64,000 nt of DNA from Aequorivita capsosiphonis DSM 23843 (GTDB lineage Bacteria; Bacteroidota; Bacteroidia; Flavobacteriales; Flavobacteriaceae). The stretch lies in contig NZ_AUBG01000001.1 in NCBI RefSeq assembly GCF_000429125.1, positions 310,001 to 374,000 on the forward strand, given 5' to 3'. The number at the start of each line of letters is the position of its first letter. Positions within the stretch are counted from its first letter, which is position 1. The notes beneath the pieces are model-generated. The model was not told the DNA's origin and made no database searches. It saw only the letters and a program-made list of their open reading frames with translations. The position numbers and the translations under genes are program-made. Below, in pieces: positions 33,446-43,967 of the stretch.

Positions 33446-35548
33446 TTATGAAAAAAGACCAATTTCAGGATTAGTTAATGTTCCAATTAGCATTCCTCTA
33501 TCTAAAAATTTATTCATATTGCAACAACTTGTTTCTGGTAATAAACAACAAGAATGACAAGCACCTAAATTAACTCCCATAAAACCCTTCCCACTGGTAT
33601 TGTCTAAGCATAACGGGTCTGAACTACACCAAGATGCTTTTCCAATAGCTTTTTCAAATACATTACTTAAAAATGTGGGTTCTCCTTTTTCTACTAATCC
33701 ACCGAGTGTCCCTTCAGAATCAGAAGTACTTGTGTATATTAATATTCCATTCATATTAGGTTCTTCATTATTTCCAGAATAGATAATTTCCGATAAAGAA
33801 GAACTACCGTACCCGCATTCTATAGATAGCTCATTTATTAAAATATGACTTAATGTATGGAGTAATACATACCGAGCAGTTAATACCTCATCAGGCTCTA
33901 AACCATAAGATGCTCTATAATTATCATTGTTTTCTTGAATGATTTTGAATCTTTTCTTTACTTCAGTTTTATTTTCCCACTCATTAAGAATCAAATCATT
34001 AAATTTAATAAAAATCCCTTCCCCTCTAACTTCTGTACAGGGTAATGTATTGGTTGACAATTCACTTCTAGGGTCCTGAATTCTTTCTAATTCTGCTTTA
34101 CGTCTACCTGTTACTTTTTCTGGGCTATCAAAAATTAAATCTTCAAACATTAGCGGTTTAATTCTTGTAAACCCTCTGAAAATTTTTAATTCTTTTATTT
34201 TATCAAGTAATACTACATTCTCTATTAGATTAGACAAGCCTAATTTATAATTAGCACCATTCATAATTCTTGAATCATACCATTCATTTTTTTTGGATAT
34301 TACGTTCTCGTTCAAAAAACAATCGAATTCTTGCTTTCTGAGTTGTTGAGTTGTGAATTGGACTTTTTCTTCATTCGAGCTTAGAAAATACTTTTCAGCA
34401 TAATCTATAGCCTCATCAATATCATATGGAAGGTCGTGAAATCGTTTGTTAAAAGTCCTTTTTAATAAAAAAATATATTCTTCTACATCTTGTTTATTAT
34501 CAATGAAATCTTCCCAGCTATCAATAGCTTTTTTAAATCTTAAAACGAAATCTTCTGGAAGATTTGGAGAGTAACCATTCTTGGGAAGACTTATACCCTT
34601 ATATACTATTGGGAAATAAAGATTTCCAGCACCTCTAAGAAGCGTTCGAGGATATTTCGCTAATTGCCTTTTTTTCTCTTCATCACTATCTTCGATGGAA
34701 TAAGGTGGGTAGTTAAGATTTTCAATTTTAAAATTTCTAAAATTTTTAATCCCTTTGCCGGAAGTTGAAGTAATTTTAGAATTTCGGCCATACCAAGGCT
34801 TTGGCAACCTATTCTTCGCATAAATCATATAATCTTCATGCGGTTCTTTTAAGCTAACAAATGTATCTTCTTGGTCAAATATTCTTTCCAAAGTTACAGA
34901 ACCAAGAATTTCATCCGTCTTCCTATGTCTACTTTCCAGACTTATATTTTTTAATGTTGCTGAACTCCCAGAGCTTTTCAGGTAGAGCTTGTTTCCTTTT
35001 CCAATTTCATCATATAACTTAAGTCTTGTGTGAATATACCAATCAAATGGAAAATCATCAAGATGACCGCCTTCGGTTGCAATAATAAACCTTACAGGTA
35101 TGAGTTTTCTACTGTTAAAATTTGGAGAATCAAAACCAGTAAAAGTCTCATCCACATTTTTACCAGCCCGATTTCTTCTATCCACATAATTTTCTTCATT
35201 TTGCTCTAATTCTCTGACATCAAATAATTGTCCTGTAGCTGGACATTGTAAAATTGAAGGAAAACGAATTGATTGAACCTTGGCCTTATTAACAGAATCT
35301 GACGTAGGGGCACTAACAAAGCATTCTACATTAAAAGCAATTGCAAGTCTATCATCTTCTATTCTGTTTGCTGGAAATTCGAAATCTTCTCCCCAATAAA
35401 CTGCATTATTATAGTGCCCATCTCCGCCTATTATTCCTTTTTGGGGTATATCATGAGATAAAATTAATACAGATAATTCAGGAAAATCGGCTATAGCTCC
35501 CGGACCATAGGTATGTATTGTTTGTGATGTTCTTATTTCCTGTTCCAT
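33446..35548 (-). CDS. drmB: DISARM protein DrmB (DUF1998)
   Basis: 700 residues. N-terminus SQTIHTYGPGAIADFPELSVL matches the DrmB opening (S-Q-x-x-x-x-GPGA-x-x-D). The C-terminal DUF1998 part (about 540-690) has RYVLLHTLSHILINELSIECGYGSSSL, ILIYTSTSDSEGTLGGLV and a Cys-rich stretch WCSSDPLC...GACHSCCLLPETSCC that probably binds metal. DrmB pairs with DrmA in an ATPase complex acting on incoming phage DNA. Its first base overlaps the drmA stop by one nt. About 10 Cys residues fall in the last 70 residues. Confidence 0.88.
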   Translation of the reverse strand: MEQEIRTSQTIHTYGPGAIADFPELSVLILSHDIPQKGIIGGDGHYNNAVYWGEDFEFPANRIEDDRLAIAFNVECFVSAPTSDSVNKAKVQSIRFPSILQCPATGQLFDVRELEQNEENYVDRRNRAGKNVDETFTGFDSPNFNSRKLIPVRFIIATEGGHLDDFPFDWYIHTRLKLYDEIGKGNKLYLKSSGSSATLKNISLESRHRKTDEILGSVTLERIFDQEDTFVSLKEPHEDYMIYAKNRLPKPWYGRNSKITSTSGKGIKNFRNFKIENLNYPPYSIEDSDEEKKRQLAKYPRTLLRGAGNLYFPIVYKGISLPKNGYSPNLPEDFVLRFKKAIDSWEDFIDNKQDVEEYIFLLKRTFNKRFHDLPYDIDEAIDYAEKYFLSSNEEKVQFTTQQLRKQEFDCFLNENVISKKNEWYDSRIMNGANYKLGLSNLIENVVLLDKIKELKIFRGFTRIKPLMFEDLIFDSPEKVTGRRKAELERIQDPRSELSTNTLPCTEVRGEGIFIKFNDLILNEWENKTEVKKRFKIIQENNDNYRASYGLEPDEVLTARYVLLHTLSHILINELSIECGYGSSSLSEIIYSGNNEEPNMNGILIYTSTSDSEGTLGGLVEKGEPTFLSNVFEKAIGKASWCSSDPLCLDNTSGKGFMGVNLGACHSCCLLPETSCCNMNKFLDRGMLIGTLTNPEIGLFS

Positions 35549-38500
35549 TAATCTATGTAGCTTTTAATTTTTATTTTGGCTGAAGTATCAACATCTCTCA
35601 GTGATGTCATCGCAAATAACATTTTACCTCTTGTCATATGATGGTCACGATATTTTGCATCAAGAAAAAGTCTATTAGTCAAATTTTCTTCTGATAAAGA
35701 ATTATTCATTATGTCCCTAAATTCAGTGAAATTTACAGAACCTAAATTTCTCCATCGCTCTTTAAGCTCATCAAATAATGTTTCAATTTCATTGACTTTT
35801 TTAATTGATAATTTTTCGTTTTTGATATTTAAAACCGTGGTGATATTCATATATCTTTCAATTAATTTTTGCTTAATCTGATTGAAACTTAGTTCTGCCT
35901 TTGAGTCAAAATAAGCATTAGTTTCCTCTTTGAAATACATTCCCCTCATTAAAGCAATGACGACTGAGTCTAAGGTCTTTTCAAGAGCTGGCAAAGAAAA
36001 TGGTGTAACACTTGTAGCTTCTACGTATTTGTAATACGCTTGATGATAATCCTTGAAATTTTCGTAATGTGACCTATCACGATTTTTAGCTTGATTATAT
36101 AATGTTAGTACAATTCCTGGGGATTGTCTTCCAACCCGTGAACTTGCTTGAATATATTCAGCTGATGTTTTAGGCTGACCTGATATGGACATAACATTAA
36201 GTCGAGGTATATCTACGCCAACTGCTATCATATTTGTAGCTAGAGCAACTTTAACAGGGTCATTCTCGTCTCGGCTCTTACTCTTTATTGATTTTTCAAA
36301 AATAGGATAGCATTTGTCATAGACAACATCTAATTTATCTTCTTCGTAAGGATAGGGTCCTATTTTTTTATCATCTGATAAGTCTGCTATAACTTTAATA
36401 GTATCCCAGTGATCATTGAATATAGAAATCCATTTCCATTTATATTTAACTTCTTGCAAATCTTTTTCAGTATTTACACCTATTTCACTCAAGAACTTTA
36501 CAACCCCATCACTCAAATCGGTATATTGCAAACGTGTATTTTCCAATCTATCTAAACCAATATTAATTTCATCGGAAGTCATTTGACTTGATAACTCAAC
36601 AATTCTACTAGGATTATATTGTAGATGTATATTTTTAAAATGTTTACTTAAGAACTTTCTGTAGGCGTTCATATCGTCTTCTAATAGTGTCCGATATTTA
36701 CCTAATTCTTTTACCGTATTAAAATAAGCGAGTAAAGTGTAATAATTGTCTAGCTCACTATTTTTAGCATTTCTCATTAAATTTACTCCTTCGTACAAGA
36801 GACTGTCAAGTCTTAGTTTGGCGGTAGTAGAAGTATTCCCACTTGCCATAATTCCTAAATAAAGTCTTCCGCTGTCATCCTCACTCTTTTTTCTGGAATA
36901 GAAAGAATCATCAATACGGACTCCAACAGGTGGAAATTGCGAATAATACTTTCTGTCATAGATTTTAATACATTGTTGCCTAGCATTTCTAACGGTTGCA
37001 GTTGCACCTATTATCTTGGGCTTTGAACCTTTGTGGTTGGTTAGTTCATCAATAGCAAACTCAAAGAGACTATAAATAGTTCCCAAGGAGGAACTAATAA
37101 GATGAAGTTCATCTTGAACAATTAATGATGGAGGTGGGCAAAATCTTGAAAAATCATCATTGAAATTAAATAAACGAAAAACTTCTTTTTTCCAAGATAG
37201 CTGAGCATATTTATCCACAGTTGAAAATAAAAGAGTTGGTCTATGTCTATAAACGTCCTCATCAACATAATATATTGGTAGTGAATAACTATCTATTTTT
37301 GGAGAATCTAGTTTATTTAATAAAAAATCTGCTTCTGAAAGATAAAAATGACATTTGGAATTTGTACAATGTGTTATAAATGGGTTATAGCTATCTTTAT
37401 TATGAGTAAAAGGTTTTCTTTTTAATCTATTTCTTTTTTGATTATAGCCCCATTTTCCTTTAGTCTCTTGTTTCTTACCGTCATTAGAATGAATCTCTTT
37501 TACTAATTTATTTCCACAACATGGACAGTTAAATACTGGAGGGGCATAATCATGGGTGAAATTATCATTCCTGTTGTCAATATTTGTTCTATAAGCTTCG
37601 AGCAATTCATTATTTCCTGGAAACTCTCTAGTACCAGAGTGTTTGTTTGGGAAAAAAGAACCTCCTACCCATAAACCATTTGAGACTCTTTCCTTACCGT
37701 ATAAATCAGGATTTTTATATCTAATAAGCTCACAAGCACAAATTAAAATGTTAGCTCTGTCAAACTGTTGCTTATTCAGCATACGAAGGGTATAACGCAT
37801 CATTACGCTAACACCACTAACTTTAGTATCAGACTTAAGGCGTCCATAAAAAATAGTAAAAGATATCAGTCCTAAATAAGCTTCTGTTTTCCCACCTCCT
37901 GTAGGAAACCATAACAAATCAATAGTTTCTCTGTCATCAGATTTTTTATCAACGACACCTTCTATTTGAGATAAAATGAAAGCTAATTGAAAAGGTCTCC
38001 ATTTAGCTAGAAACCTATTATTGGAAGGTTTCACTTTAGGTATGGATAGGTTCCCATTTTTCCATATTGAATTAGAAATTGAGTCATAAGGTATTTTTTT
38101 ACAGTCTGGAAGGCAGTCATCTAACTCATCTGAATTCTCAGAAGGAAAGGTCCTTTTTTCTATTGTTCTATGTTTAGCAAAATCAGACATAACCCTTTGA
38201 TTAAACATTGCCTTATTTGCATCTAGGAACGCTCTTAAAACATCTTCATCGTTCAAGAGCTCAATCCCTCTATTCATACGAGATAACAATTTGCGACACT
38301 TCTCAATAATGGATGATGAGGTTTTTAAATACTCTTTATTAAATACTTCTCCTTTAAGAGAATCTTCTTGCTCAGCAATCCATGTCTCATAGATTTTCGT
38401 GAAACTCCTAAGTCCACTTATTAAATCATTAGTTTTAAATGTAGGGTCTAAATCTGATAGGTTCTTCATGAACAATATATCATCAGAGCCTTCTAATTCG

Positions 38501-39447
38501 TGTGGATTAAAGTCTACACCATTAATTTTTTCCTTCGGAATGATTGAACTTTCAACTCTATGTACTAGGGTATCATCATAGATCCAATTACTCCCACATC
38601 CGTGACCTAAGCAATAATTTTTATAGTTTCTATATAAAAATTTGAGTTCTATTTCCTCTTCACTTAAAAACTCTAGTTTTGTGTTATCTGGGAAGGAAAC
38701 AAATTCAATTGAAGAGTCTATAGTTATTTTTGGTTGAAATATGCAACCTTCTCTAGATTTAACTGAACCATCAATAACTTTTTTGTTATTTATTAATGAT
38801 ACAGTTATTATGGTTTGATTTTCTTTAAGCCCGTGTTGTTTTCGCTTTATAATTTTAATACACGAATTATTTTCTTCATTTAAAATACTCAATATATTTC
38901 CCTGACTACTAGTCTCCCAAGAATTTTCTGAATTAATCTCTCCAATAATCTTAAAATCAGAGACCCTAACATCCAATAAAATAGTAATTGGTTTCCGAGT
39001 ATATTTGGAATCTGATTTCAATTTCATTTCATTTGTACTTGTGTAATATTTTCCAAAATCGACTTGTACTTTTAGTATCGATTTTTCATCTATTATCGAA
39101 GATATAGCTATTGAGGATGGGTAAAATTCAGTTGTTAATCTTAAATCTTCTTCTTTGTCATCTTCGATAACCTTTTTGTTTCTCCAGCTATTTGTCTCAT
39201 TAGAATCATTAATTTCATCTTCTTTAATCCCACTCAACTCTCCATCAACTTCATTAGGAGTAAATAAAGAAGTTTCCTCTCTTGATTGGGGAAATAGAAT
39301 TCCTGTAGAATACATATCTAGAGGTGAGAAAGATATATTTTCGTTTTTATCTGCTTCTCCGTTTTCGTCTAAATGAAAGGGACCTAAATAAGTTCTGTTA
39401 ACCCATTCAGATATTTCATCTCGTATTTCTAAATTCGTTTTATTCAT
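35548..39447 (-). CDS. drmA: DISARM helicase DrmA
   Basis: 1299 residues, the size expected for DrmA. SF2 helicase core: Walker A WFPTGGGKTEAYLG (near residue 515), a Cys4-type insert (PPVFNCPCCGNKL ... THCTNSKC), DExH-like box IVQDELHLISSSLG (near 778), and C-terminal motifs VALATNMIAVGVDIPRLNV and QASSRVGRQSPG (near 1100). DISARM DrmA helps block phage DNA and its self-discrimination involves the methylase. N-terminal 450 residues are beta-rich and unassigned. Two nt after the NERD-helicase gene. Confidence 0.9.
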   Translation of the reverse strand: MNKTNLEIRDEISEWVNRTYLGPFHLDENGEADKNENISFSPLDMYSTGILFPQSREETSLFTPNEVDGELSGIKEDEINDSNETNSWRNKKVIEDDKEEDLRLTTEFYPSSIAISSIIDEKSILKVQVDFGKYYTSTNEMKLKSDSKYTRKPITILLDVRVSDFKIIGEINSENSWETSSQGNILSILNEENNSCIKIIKRKQHGLKENQTIITVSLINNKKVIDGSVKSREGCIFQPKITIDSSIEFVSFPDNTKLEFLSEEEIELKFLYRNYKNYCLGHGCGSNWIYDDTLVHRVESSIIPKEKINGVDFNPHELEGSDDILFMKNLSDLDPTFKTNDLISGLRSFTKIYETWIAEQEDSLKGEVFNKEYLKTSSSIIEKCRKLLSRMNRGIELLNDEDVLRAFLDANKAMFNQRVMSDFAKHRTIEKRTFPSENSDELDDCLPDCKKIPYDSISNSIWKNGNLSIPKVKPSNNRFLAKWRPFQLAFILSQIEGVVDKKSDDRETIDLLWFPTGGGKTEAYLGLISFTIFYGRLKSDTKVSGVSVMMRYTLRMLNKQQFDRANILICACELIRYKNPDLYGKERVSNGLWVGGSFFPNKHSGTREFPGNNELLEAYRTNIDNRNDNFTHDYAPPVFNCPCCGNKLVKEIHSNDGKKQETKGKWGYNQKRNRLKRKPFTHNKDSYNPFITHCTNSKCHFYLSEADFLLNKLDSPKIDSYSLPIYYVDEDVYRHRPTLLFSTVDKYAQLSWKKEVFRLFNFNDDFSRFCPPPSLIVQDELHLISSSLGTIYSLFEFAIDELTNHKGSKPKIIGATATVRNARQQCIKIYDRKYYSQFPPVGVRIDDSFYSRKKSEDDSGRLYLGIMASGNTSTTAKLRLDSLLYEGVNLMRNAKNSELDNYYTLLAYFNTVKELGKYRTLLEDDMNAYRKFLSKHFKNIHLQYNPSRIVELSSQMTSDEINIGLDRLENTRLQYTDLSDGVVKFLSEIGVNTEKDLQEVKYKWKWISIFNDHWDTIKVIADLSDDKKIGPYPYEEDKLDVVYDKCYPIFEKSIKSKSRDENDPVKVALATNMIAVGVDIPRLNVMSISGQPKTSAEYIQASSRVGRQSPGIVLTLYNQAKNRDRSHYENFKDYHQAYYKYVEATSVTPFSLPALEKTLDSVVIALMRGMYFKEETNAYFDSKAELSFNQIKQKLIERYMNITTVLNIKNEKLSIKKVNEIETLFDELKERWRNLGSVNFTEFRDIMNNSLSEENLTNRLFLDAKYRDHHMTRGKMLFAMTSLRDVDTSAKIKIKSYID

Positions 39448-39449
39448 AA

Positions 39450-41216
39450 TTAGTTCATCGCTTGTATAGCAAGTTTTGTTTTATTTTCTTCTTGAAAAAA
39501 TATTGTTAATCCTAATTTAGCCCTAGTATAACCAACATATAATAATGACATATTCTCCATGATTTCTGGTGAATAATTAAGTACTCCAGCAACTATTATG
39601 AAATCATTCTCTAAACCTTTATAACTATGTATTGTAGAGATTGAAACCTTATCTTTGACTTTGTGATTATCTTCATTTACTTTATTGTAGCTTAATTTTG
39701 AAAGTTCAATTATTTTTCTCAAAATAGTATTATCAGTAGTTAAGACTGTAATATTTGAAAAGCCTATACCATCACTTTTTTGTTTATTAATCAATGAATC
39801 TAGCTCGGTTACTAAATTTTCAGTAGACTGATAAAATATCGTTCTTGTTTTAAATGGAATATCTTTCCTCCTGCAAGGAATAATATCCAAACCACTATGT
39901 CTAGATGCAACATTAATTATGTCTTCATGATTTCGGCAATTGAGAGGCAAAGCATTTACAGTTGTAGGGTATTGAGACACAAAAAGTTTGAAAAACTCTT
40001 CATCAAAACTTTCATAAAAACCTTGAAATTTGTAGTCAATAAAAATGCTCCAATTCCCAGACTCAACACCTCCGATTAGACTTAAAAAAATAGAATCTAA
40101 AATGTTCTCTCTAAAGACATCCTGACCTTCATCAATAATAAGGAAATCATACATAGATACGTTAAGAGAGTTGAACCAATATTTAAATTGGTTTGGTAAA
40201 AGTTCCGTCCAATATTTTGTAATTGAACGATCACCTTGTGGAAGTAACGATGCTTTGCTCAAATACTCAAAGAGATATTTATGAACGTTGAAAACTTCTA
40301 TTTCTAGATCCTCAAAAGAATCAAAATATTTTTTTATTTCAGATGATAAGTTTTTGTTAAAACAGAAGAAAGCAACTTTCTTATTTTGATTTGCTTTTCT
40401 TAAGATAAGCTCTTTCGCTAAAAGTGTTTTCCCAGTTCCAGGTCCACCCGAGACAATAAACCCTCTATTTGAGAAAAAATCTACAGAATCTAAAATTTGA
40501 TATTGTTCTTCTGTGTATTCTATTATTTTATTGTTCTGATCATCGAGAATCTTATTTAATGGAATTTCGAATATTAAATCCTTTCGAAACATCTTTCTTA
40601 TGTTGTCAACACCTTTAAGTCCAATCCCAGTGTAAGTTTTATTCTCATATTTATCGTGAGATTTCCAATACTCCTTAAGTCTTTCTATGTATTTTATAAA
40701 AGTAATCGGGGTACTATGATCTGCCGAGGTATATATGATTTCTGGGTCATATTCTATGGTTTCATAATTGAAATTATCTGACTTGCCTGTTTTTTTATTG
40801 AGATTAAAGCTTTTAACATCTGGAAACATAACACCATAACCAAATATCAATTTAGACCTATAGTTTTCAGATGGATAAAATTTATTAATCAAATTATCTC
40901 TAAAATGGAACAAATAGTCTGTTACTTGTTTAAAGGGCTCCCCTCTTTTCGTACCTCCTAAAACCCACCATTCATCATTTACACAATCATACCTTACAGG
41001 TCCTCCCTTGGATTCCAAAAATAAAATAAAGTTTTCATCTAAATATACAAAGTCTACTTCTCCTACTAATTTTCTTTTCACATTGTGACTTCTTAATGAA
41101 TGAAATAGATACCTTTTTAAGTTATTCTCAAAATAACCAGACTTGTTTGCAAGAGTATATATTTCTCTTTCACCGTTATTAGTAAACTCGGTTCTATATT
41201 TTGGTAATATTGGCAT
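39450..41216 (-). CDS. NERD nuclease-UvrD/SF1 helicase fusion
   Basis: 588 residues. N-terminal NERD-type nuclease-related domain (about 10-130) with GEREIYTLA, GEVDFVYLDENFILFLESKGG (acidic/Lys residues Asp55, Glu68, Lys70 in a PD-(D/E)xK-like arrangement). Then a UvrD/Rep-type helicase: Walker A GGPGTGKT (257-264), motif II IDEGQD (361-366), motif V HSYKGLENDFIIVAG and motif VI YVGYTRAKLGL. Such fusions occur in defence loci and DNA repair. It sits inside the operon, touching both neighbours (0 and 2 nt), so it is an integral part of this system, though not one of the canonical DISARM genes. Confidence 0.85.
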   Translation of the reverse strand: MPILPKYRTEFTNNGEREIYTLANKSGYFENNLKRYLFHSLRSHNVKRKLVGEVDFVYLDENFILFLESKGGPVRYDCVNDEWWVLGGTKRGEPFKQVTDYLFHFRDNLINKFYPSENYRSKLIFGYGVMFPDVKSFNLNKKTGKSDNFNYETIEYDPEIIYTSADHSTPITFIKYIERLKEYWKSHDKYENKTYTGIGLKGVDNIRKMFRKDLIFEIPLNKILDDQNNKIIEYTEEQYQILDSVDFFSNRGFIVSGGPGTGKTLLAKELILRKANQNKKVAFFCFNKNLSSEIKKYFDSFEDLEIEVFNVHKYLFEYLSKASLLPQGDRSITKYWTELLPNQFKYWFNSLNVSMYDFLIIDEGQDVFRENILDSIFLSLIGGVESGNWSIFIDYKFQGFYESFDEEFFKLFVSQYPTTVNALPLNCRNHEDIINVASRHSGLDIIPCRRKDIPFKTRTIFYQSTENLVTELDSLINKQKSDGIGFSNITVLTTDNTILRKIIELSKLSYNKVNEDNHKVKDKVSISTIHSYKGLENDFIIVAGVLNYSPEIMENMSLLYVGYTRAKLGLTIFFQEENKTKLAIQAMN

Positions 41217-43967
41217 CTATCCTTGTTGTATCATTAATATTTCTTTGACCTCCACAACTTCATTTAATTTTTCAATAATATTCTTTAATTCCAATTCTTG
41301 TATTTGATGAGTCATTCCATAATTTTTATATACTTGATATAAATATATTTGTTTATGAAGTTTTGTTCTAAACTTGGCAACCCATTCTGTTGCTTCCAGT
41401 ATTTCTTCCTTTCTAAATTCACTTGTTTTTGAAGATTCATCTTTACTGAATAAGTCTATTAGTTGGTCTAAACAATCTGGATAGATTGTTAAACCTGTTA
41501 CCCATCTATCAACAGTAGGGTTTGTAACATATATATCATTTGATTCAAGAAACCTATTCAGTATACTGATATAGCCTCCAAGCTCTTCATACTTATTTAT
41601 TAGGTCAACTCTCCAAGAATAAGAAGCCTCATAATACTTTTTCAATTTTATGTACTTATTCTTAAGATAATTAAGTAGCTCGTTAAAATCATCATTAAAA
41701 CCACTCATAACAAATATTTTGTCATTAAGTTTTAATTCTGAAGCTCGTTTCTTTATTTCTGTACTTCCGTCGCTAGCGTCATTGAGTAAATAAAAGAATT
41801 TTGTTTGAGGGACTCTTAAGTATCCATCTTCAAAGAGTAATAAAGTATTGTCGGAATTTTCAGAAGTTGTTAAAGTGCCTGTAGCCTTAAAATTGTTTTT
41901 TCGAATTATTTTATTTATTACGAATGAGAAGTCAAATTCATTACTGTCAATCGATTCAATATCATCAACATTTTCTGATTCAATAATTTCGTCCTGAATA
42001 TCTGGCAAGTCATTTTGGGTAATAAAAATATCATACCCATAATCAACATAGTCTTCTAATCTAAACTCAATCTTATTGGTGTCTACTAGATATTCTTGAT
42101 TTTCTAAATTCAATAATAATAGCTTATTGTCGAAGTCAGATAAATTTGATATAATAGGAGTAAACTTCACAAAACAATGTTTAAAATAACCCAATTCCAT
42201 TTTAGAATTAAGAATGACAAACTGTTTTTTGCAAAAATTAGTTAAAAATAAAGATTTAGTAATTTTCCCTGAATAAGTTAGAAAAAAAGCATATTTGAAT
42301 TGTCGAGTATTCATATATTCAGCATCATCAAGATGTAGGAAAACACTATTTAAACCTGTAGCTTTTAAAATAGTATTTTTAGCTTTTTCGATATCAAGCT
42401 GATTTTTGTTTTTACTAATAACTAAAACCTCTCCCTGTAAATATAACTCTTGAATCACTTTAACAATCACCGAAATTTTACTCTCATAAAAACATTCATC
42501 ATCAATTAATTGAGACAGAACTCCAACCTTATGGCTGTATGAACTAGAGTTAATCTCGCCACTTAATTTAGATAGCTTTTCGATATAATCGAAATAATCT
42601 TTTTTAATAATATCAGCATCAAAAAAGCTATTTAGTCTATCATATATCTGATAACCAATCTTTATAACGTTTAAAAGTTCACTGCTATAATTTATATCAA
42701 CTGCAGAACTTATTTCTTCTGTCAGTTGTCTAGATAACATTTTAAATGTCGACCAGTAATTATGATGACAAATATTTGTTACAGATAGAACTTTAAAATT
42801 TGATTTTTCAATCGCCCCTTTTGAATTTAAGCTGACTCTTTCTTTATGATTTATTAACCATGGGTAGGTATTTAGACCGAATCTCTCTAAAATTTCATTA
42901 TAATCAAAAAAATAATCTTTTTGAAGGAAATAAACATCTTTAATAGATGAAATCGATTGCGCCTCTTTCAGTTCCTCTGCAAAATTTTTGAAATTAGCAA
43001 AATCATTTCTTGATTCCTTTTTAATAATAAAATCAAAATCGTCAAAAATTAGTGTATTAACATGTGTAAGGTTTAATTCTTCTAAAATACCTTCCCAACC
43101 TAAATAATATTCTGATGAACAATAATAGATTATAGGCTCAACATTTTCAAGACCTTCAGAATTAATACAGCACTCATTATCTCTAGATATTTTAATTTCT
43201 GCAATCGGGAATTGCTCAATTATTGCCAAATTATCTATTTGAATATCTTTCAGTAACTGTCGATATTTAGCCTTACTCGTAAATAATAACACACCGGAAG
43301 AGGGCTTTACATTTAAATTAGTCCCAAGTTTAACTATATCTTTTATATCAACTTCAGAATTTGCATCGCCCTTAATTTTATTTAACTCAAAGAACTTTGT
43401 ATTAGAACTGATAAACTCATTTAAATAAAGCTGAAGTGATTCTGTTTTTGAAGAAATAATATGAGTTTCGACTTCTTTTGACCTAGATAAGGTACTCAAT
43501 AAATCTTGTAGTCTAGGAGCTCTTTCAATTGGTCTTTTTTCAACAGATTTAATAGCAAAGTATATTTTATTATTAACCCCTAACTTTACTTTTAAGCCTT
43601 TAAAAATCCATTGTTTCTTTAGATATTCAAATTTTTCAGGAAACATACTTTCAACTTCCGAAAGCATTGAGTTTAATTCAGTCGTATCAATAGAATCTTC
43701 AGAATAATCATTTTTTATTTCATTGTAAACCTTGTAATAATTTGATATACCTATATAAAATGGTAAAAGCTTTTGTTGCTTACTCCCTTCTCTAGTGTAA
43801 AAAGAAATAATTCTATTATGGGTGTCCAAAGTATTCGTAAAAGCCAAAAATGGAGTAAGAAGATTATACAATGTTCCTTTTAAAGGTTTACCATCTATAG
43901 ACACTCTTAAACTATCAATTTCCTTATATCTATTTCTTATGAATGATATTAACTCTTTATTAAACAT
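41217..43967 (-). CDS. Large unassigned protein, probable DrmE
   Basis: 916 residues with no motif I can name: no Walker A, no nuclease signature. Position between the C5 methyltransferase and the helicases, size, and class 2 DISARM context suggest DrmE, whose family is poorly conserved. The central region (NTLIFDDFDFIIK, VLVISKNKNQLDIEKAKN) has alternating strand/helix spacing that could be a degenerate helicase-like fold; an acidic stretch (DIQDEIIESENVDDIESIDSNEFDF) lies near residue 660. Overlaps the methylase gene by eight bases. Confidence 0.55.
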   Translation of the reverse strand: MFNKELISFIRNRYKEIDSLRVSIDGKPLKGTLYNLLTPFLAFTNTLDTHNRIISFYTREGSKQQKLLPFYIGISNYYKVYNEIKNDYSEDSIDTTELNSMLSEVESMFPEKFEYLKKQWIFKGLKVKLGVNNKIYFAIKSVEKRPIERAPRLQDLLSTLSRSKEVETHIISSKTESLQLYLNEFISSNTKFFELNKIKGDANSEVDIKDIVKLGTNLNVKPSSGVLLFTSKAKYRQLLKDIQIDNLAIIEQFPIAEIKISRDNECCINSEGLENVEPIIYYCSSEYYLGWEGILEELNLTHVNTLIFDDFDFIIKKESRNDFANFKNFAEELKEAQSISSIKDVYFLQKDYFFDYNEILERFGLNTYPWLINHKERVSLNSKGAIEKSNFKVLSVTNICHHNYWSTFKMLSRQLTEEISSAVDINYSSELLNVIKIGYQIYDRLNSFFDADIIKKDYFDYIEKLSKLSGEINSSSYSHKVGVLSQLIDDECFYESKISVIVKVIQELYLQGEVLVISKNKNQLDIEKAKNTILKATGLNSVFLHLDDAEYMNTRQFKYAFFLTYSGKITKSLFLTNFCKKQFVILNSKMELGYFKHCFVKFTPIISNLSDFDNKLLLLNLENQEYLVDTNKIEFRLEDYVDYGYDIFITQNDLPDIQDEIIESENVDDIESIDSNEFDFSFVINKIIRKNNFKATGTLTTSENSDNTLLLFEDGYLRVPQTKFFYLLNDASDGSTEIKKRASELKLNDKIFVMSGFNDDFNELLNYLKNKYIKLKKYYEASYSWRVDLINKYEELGGYISILNRFLESNDIYVTNPTVDRWVTGLTIYPDCLDQLIDLFSKDESSKTSEFRKEEILEATEWVAKFRTKLHKQIYLYQVYKNYGMTHQIQELELKNIIEKLNEVVEVKEILMIQQG

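Noticed and set aside
33446-39447. DrmA/DrmB as a Druantia system
   Set aside because: DUF1998 also occurs in Druantia DruE, but there it is fused to a helicase of about 2000 residues; here DrmA and DrmB are separate and accompanied by a C5 methyltransferase, fitting DISARM.
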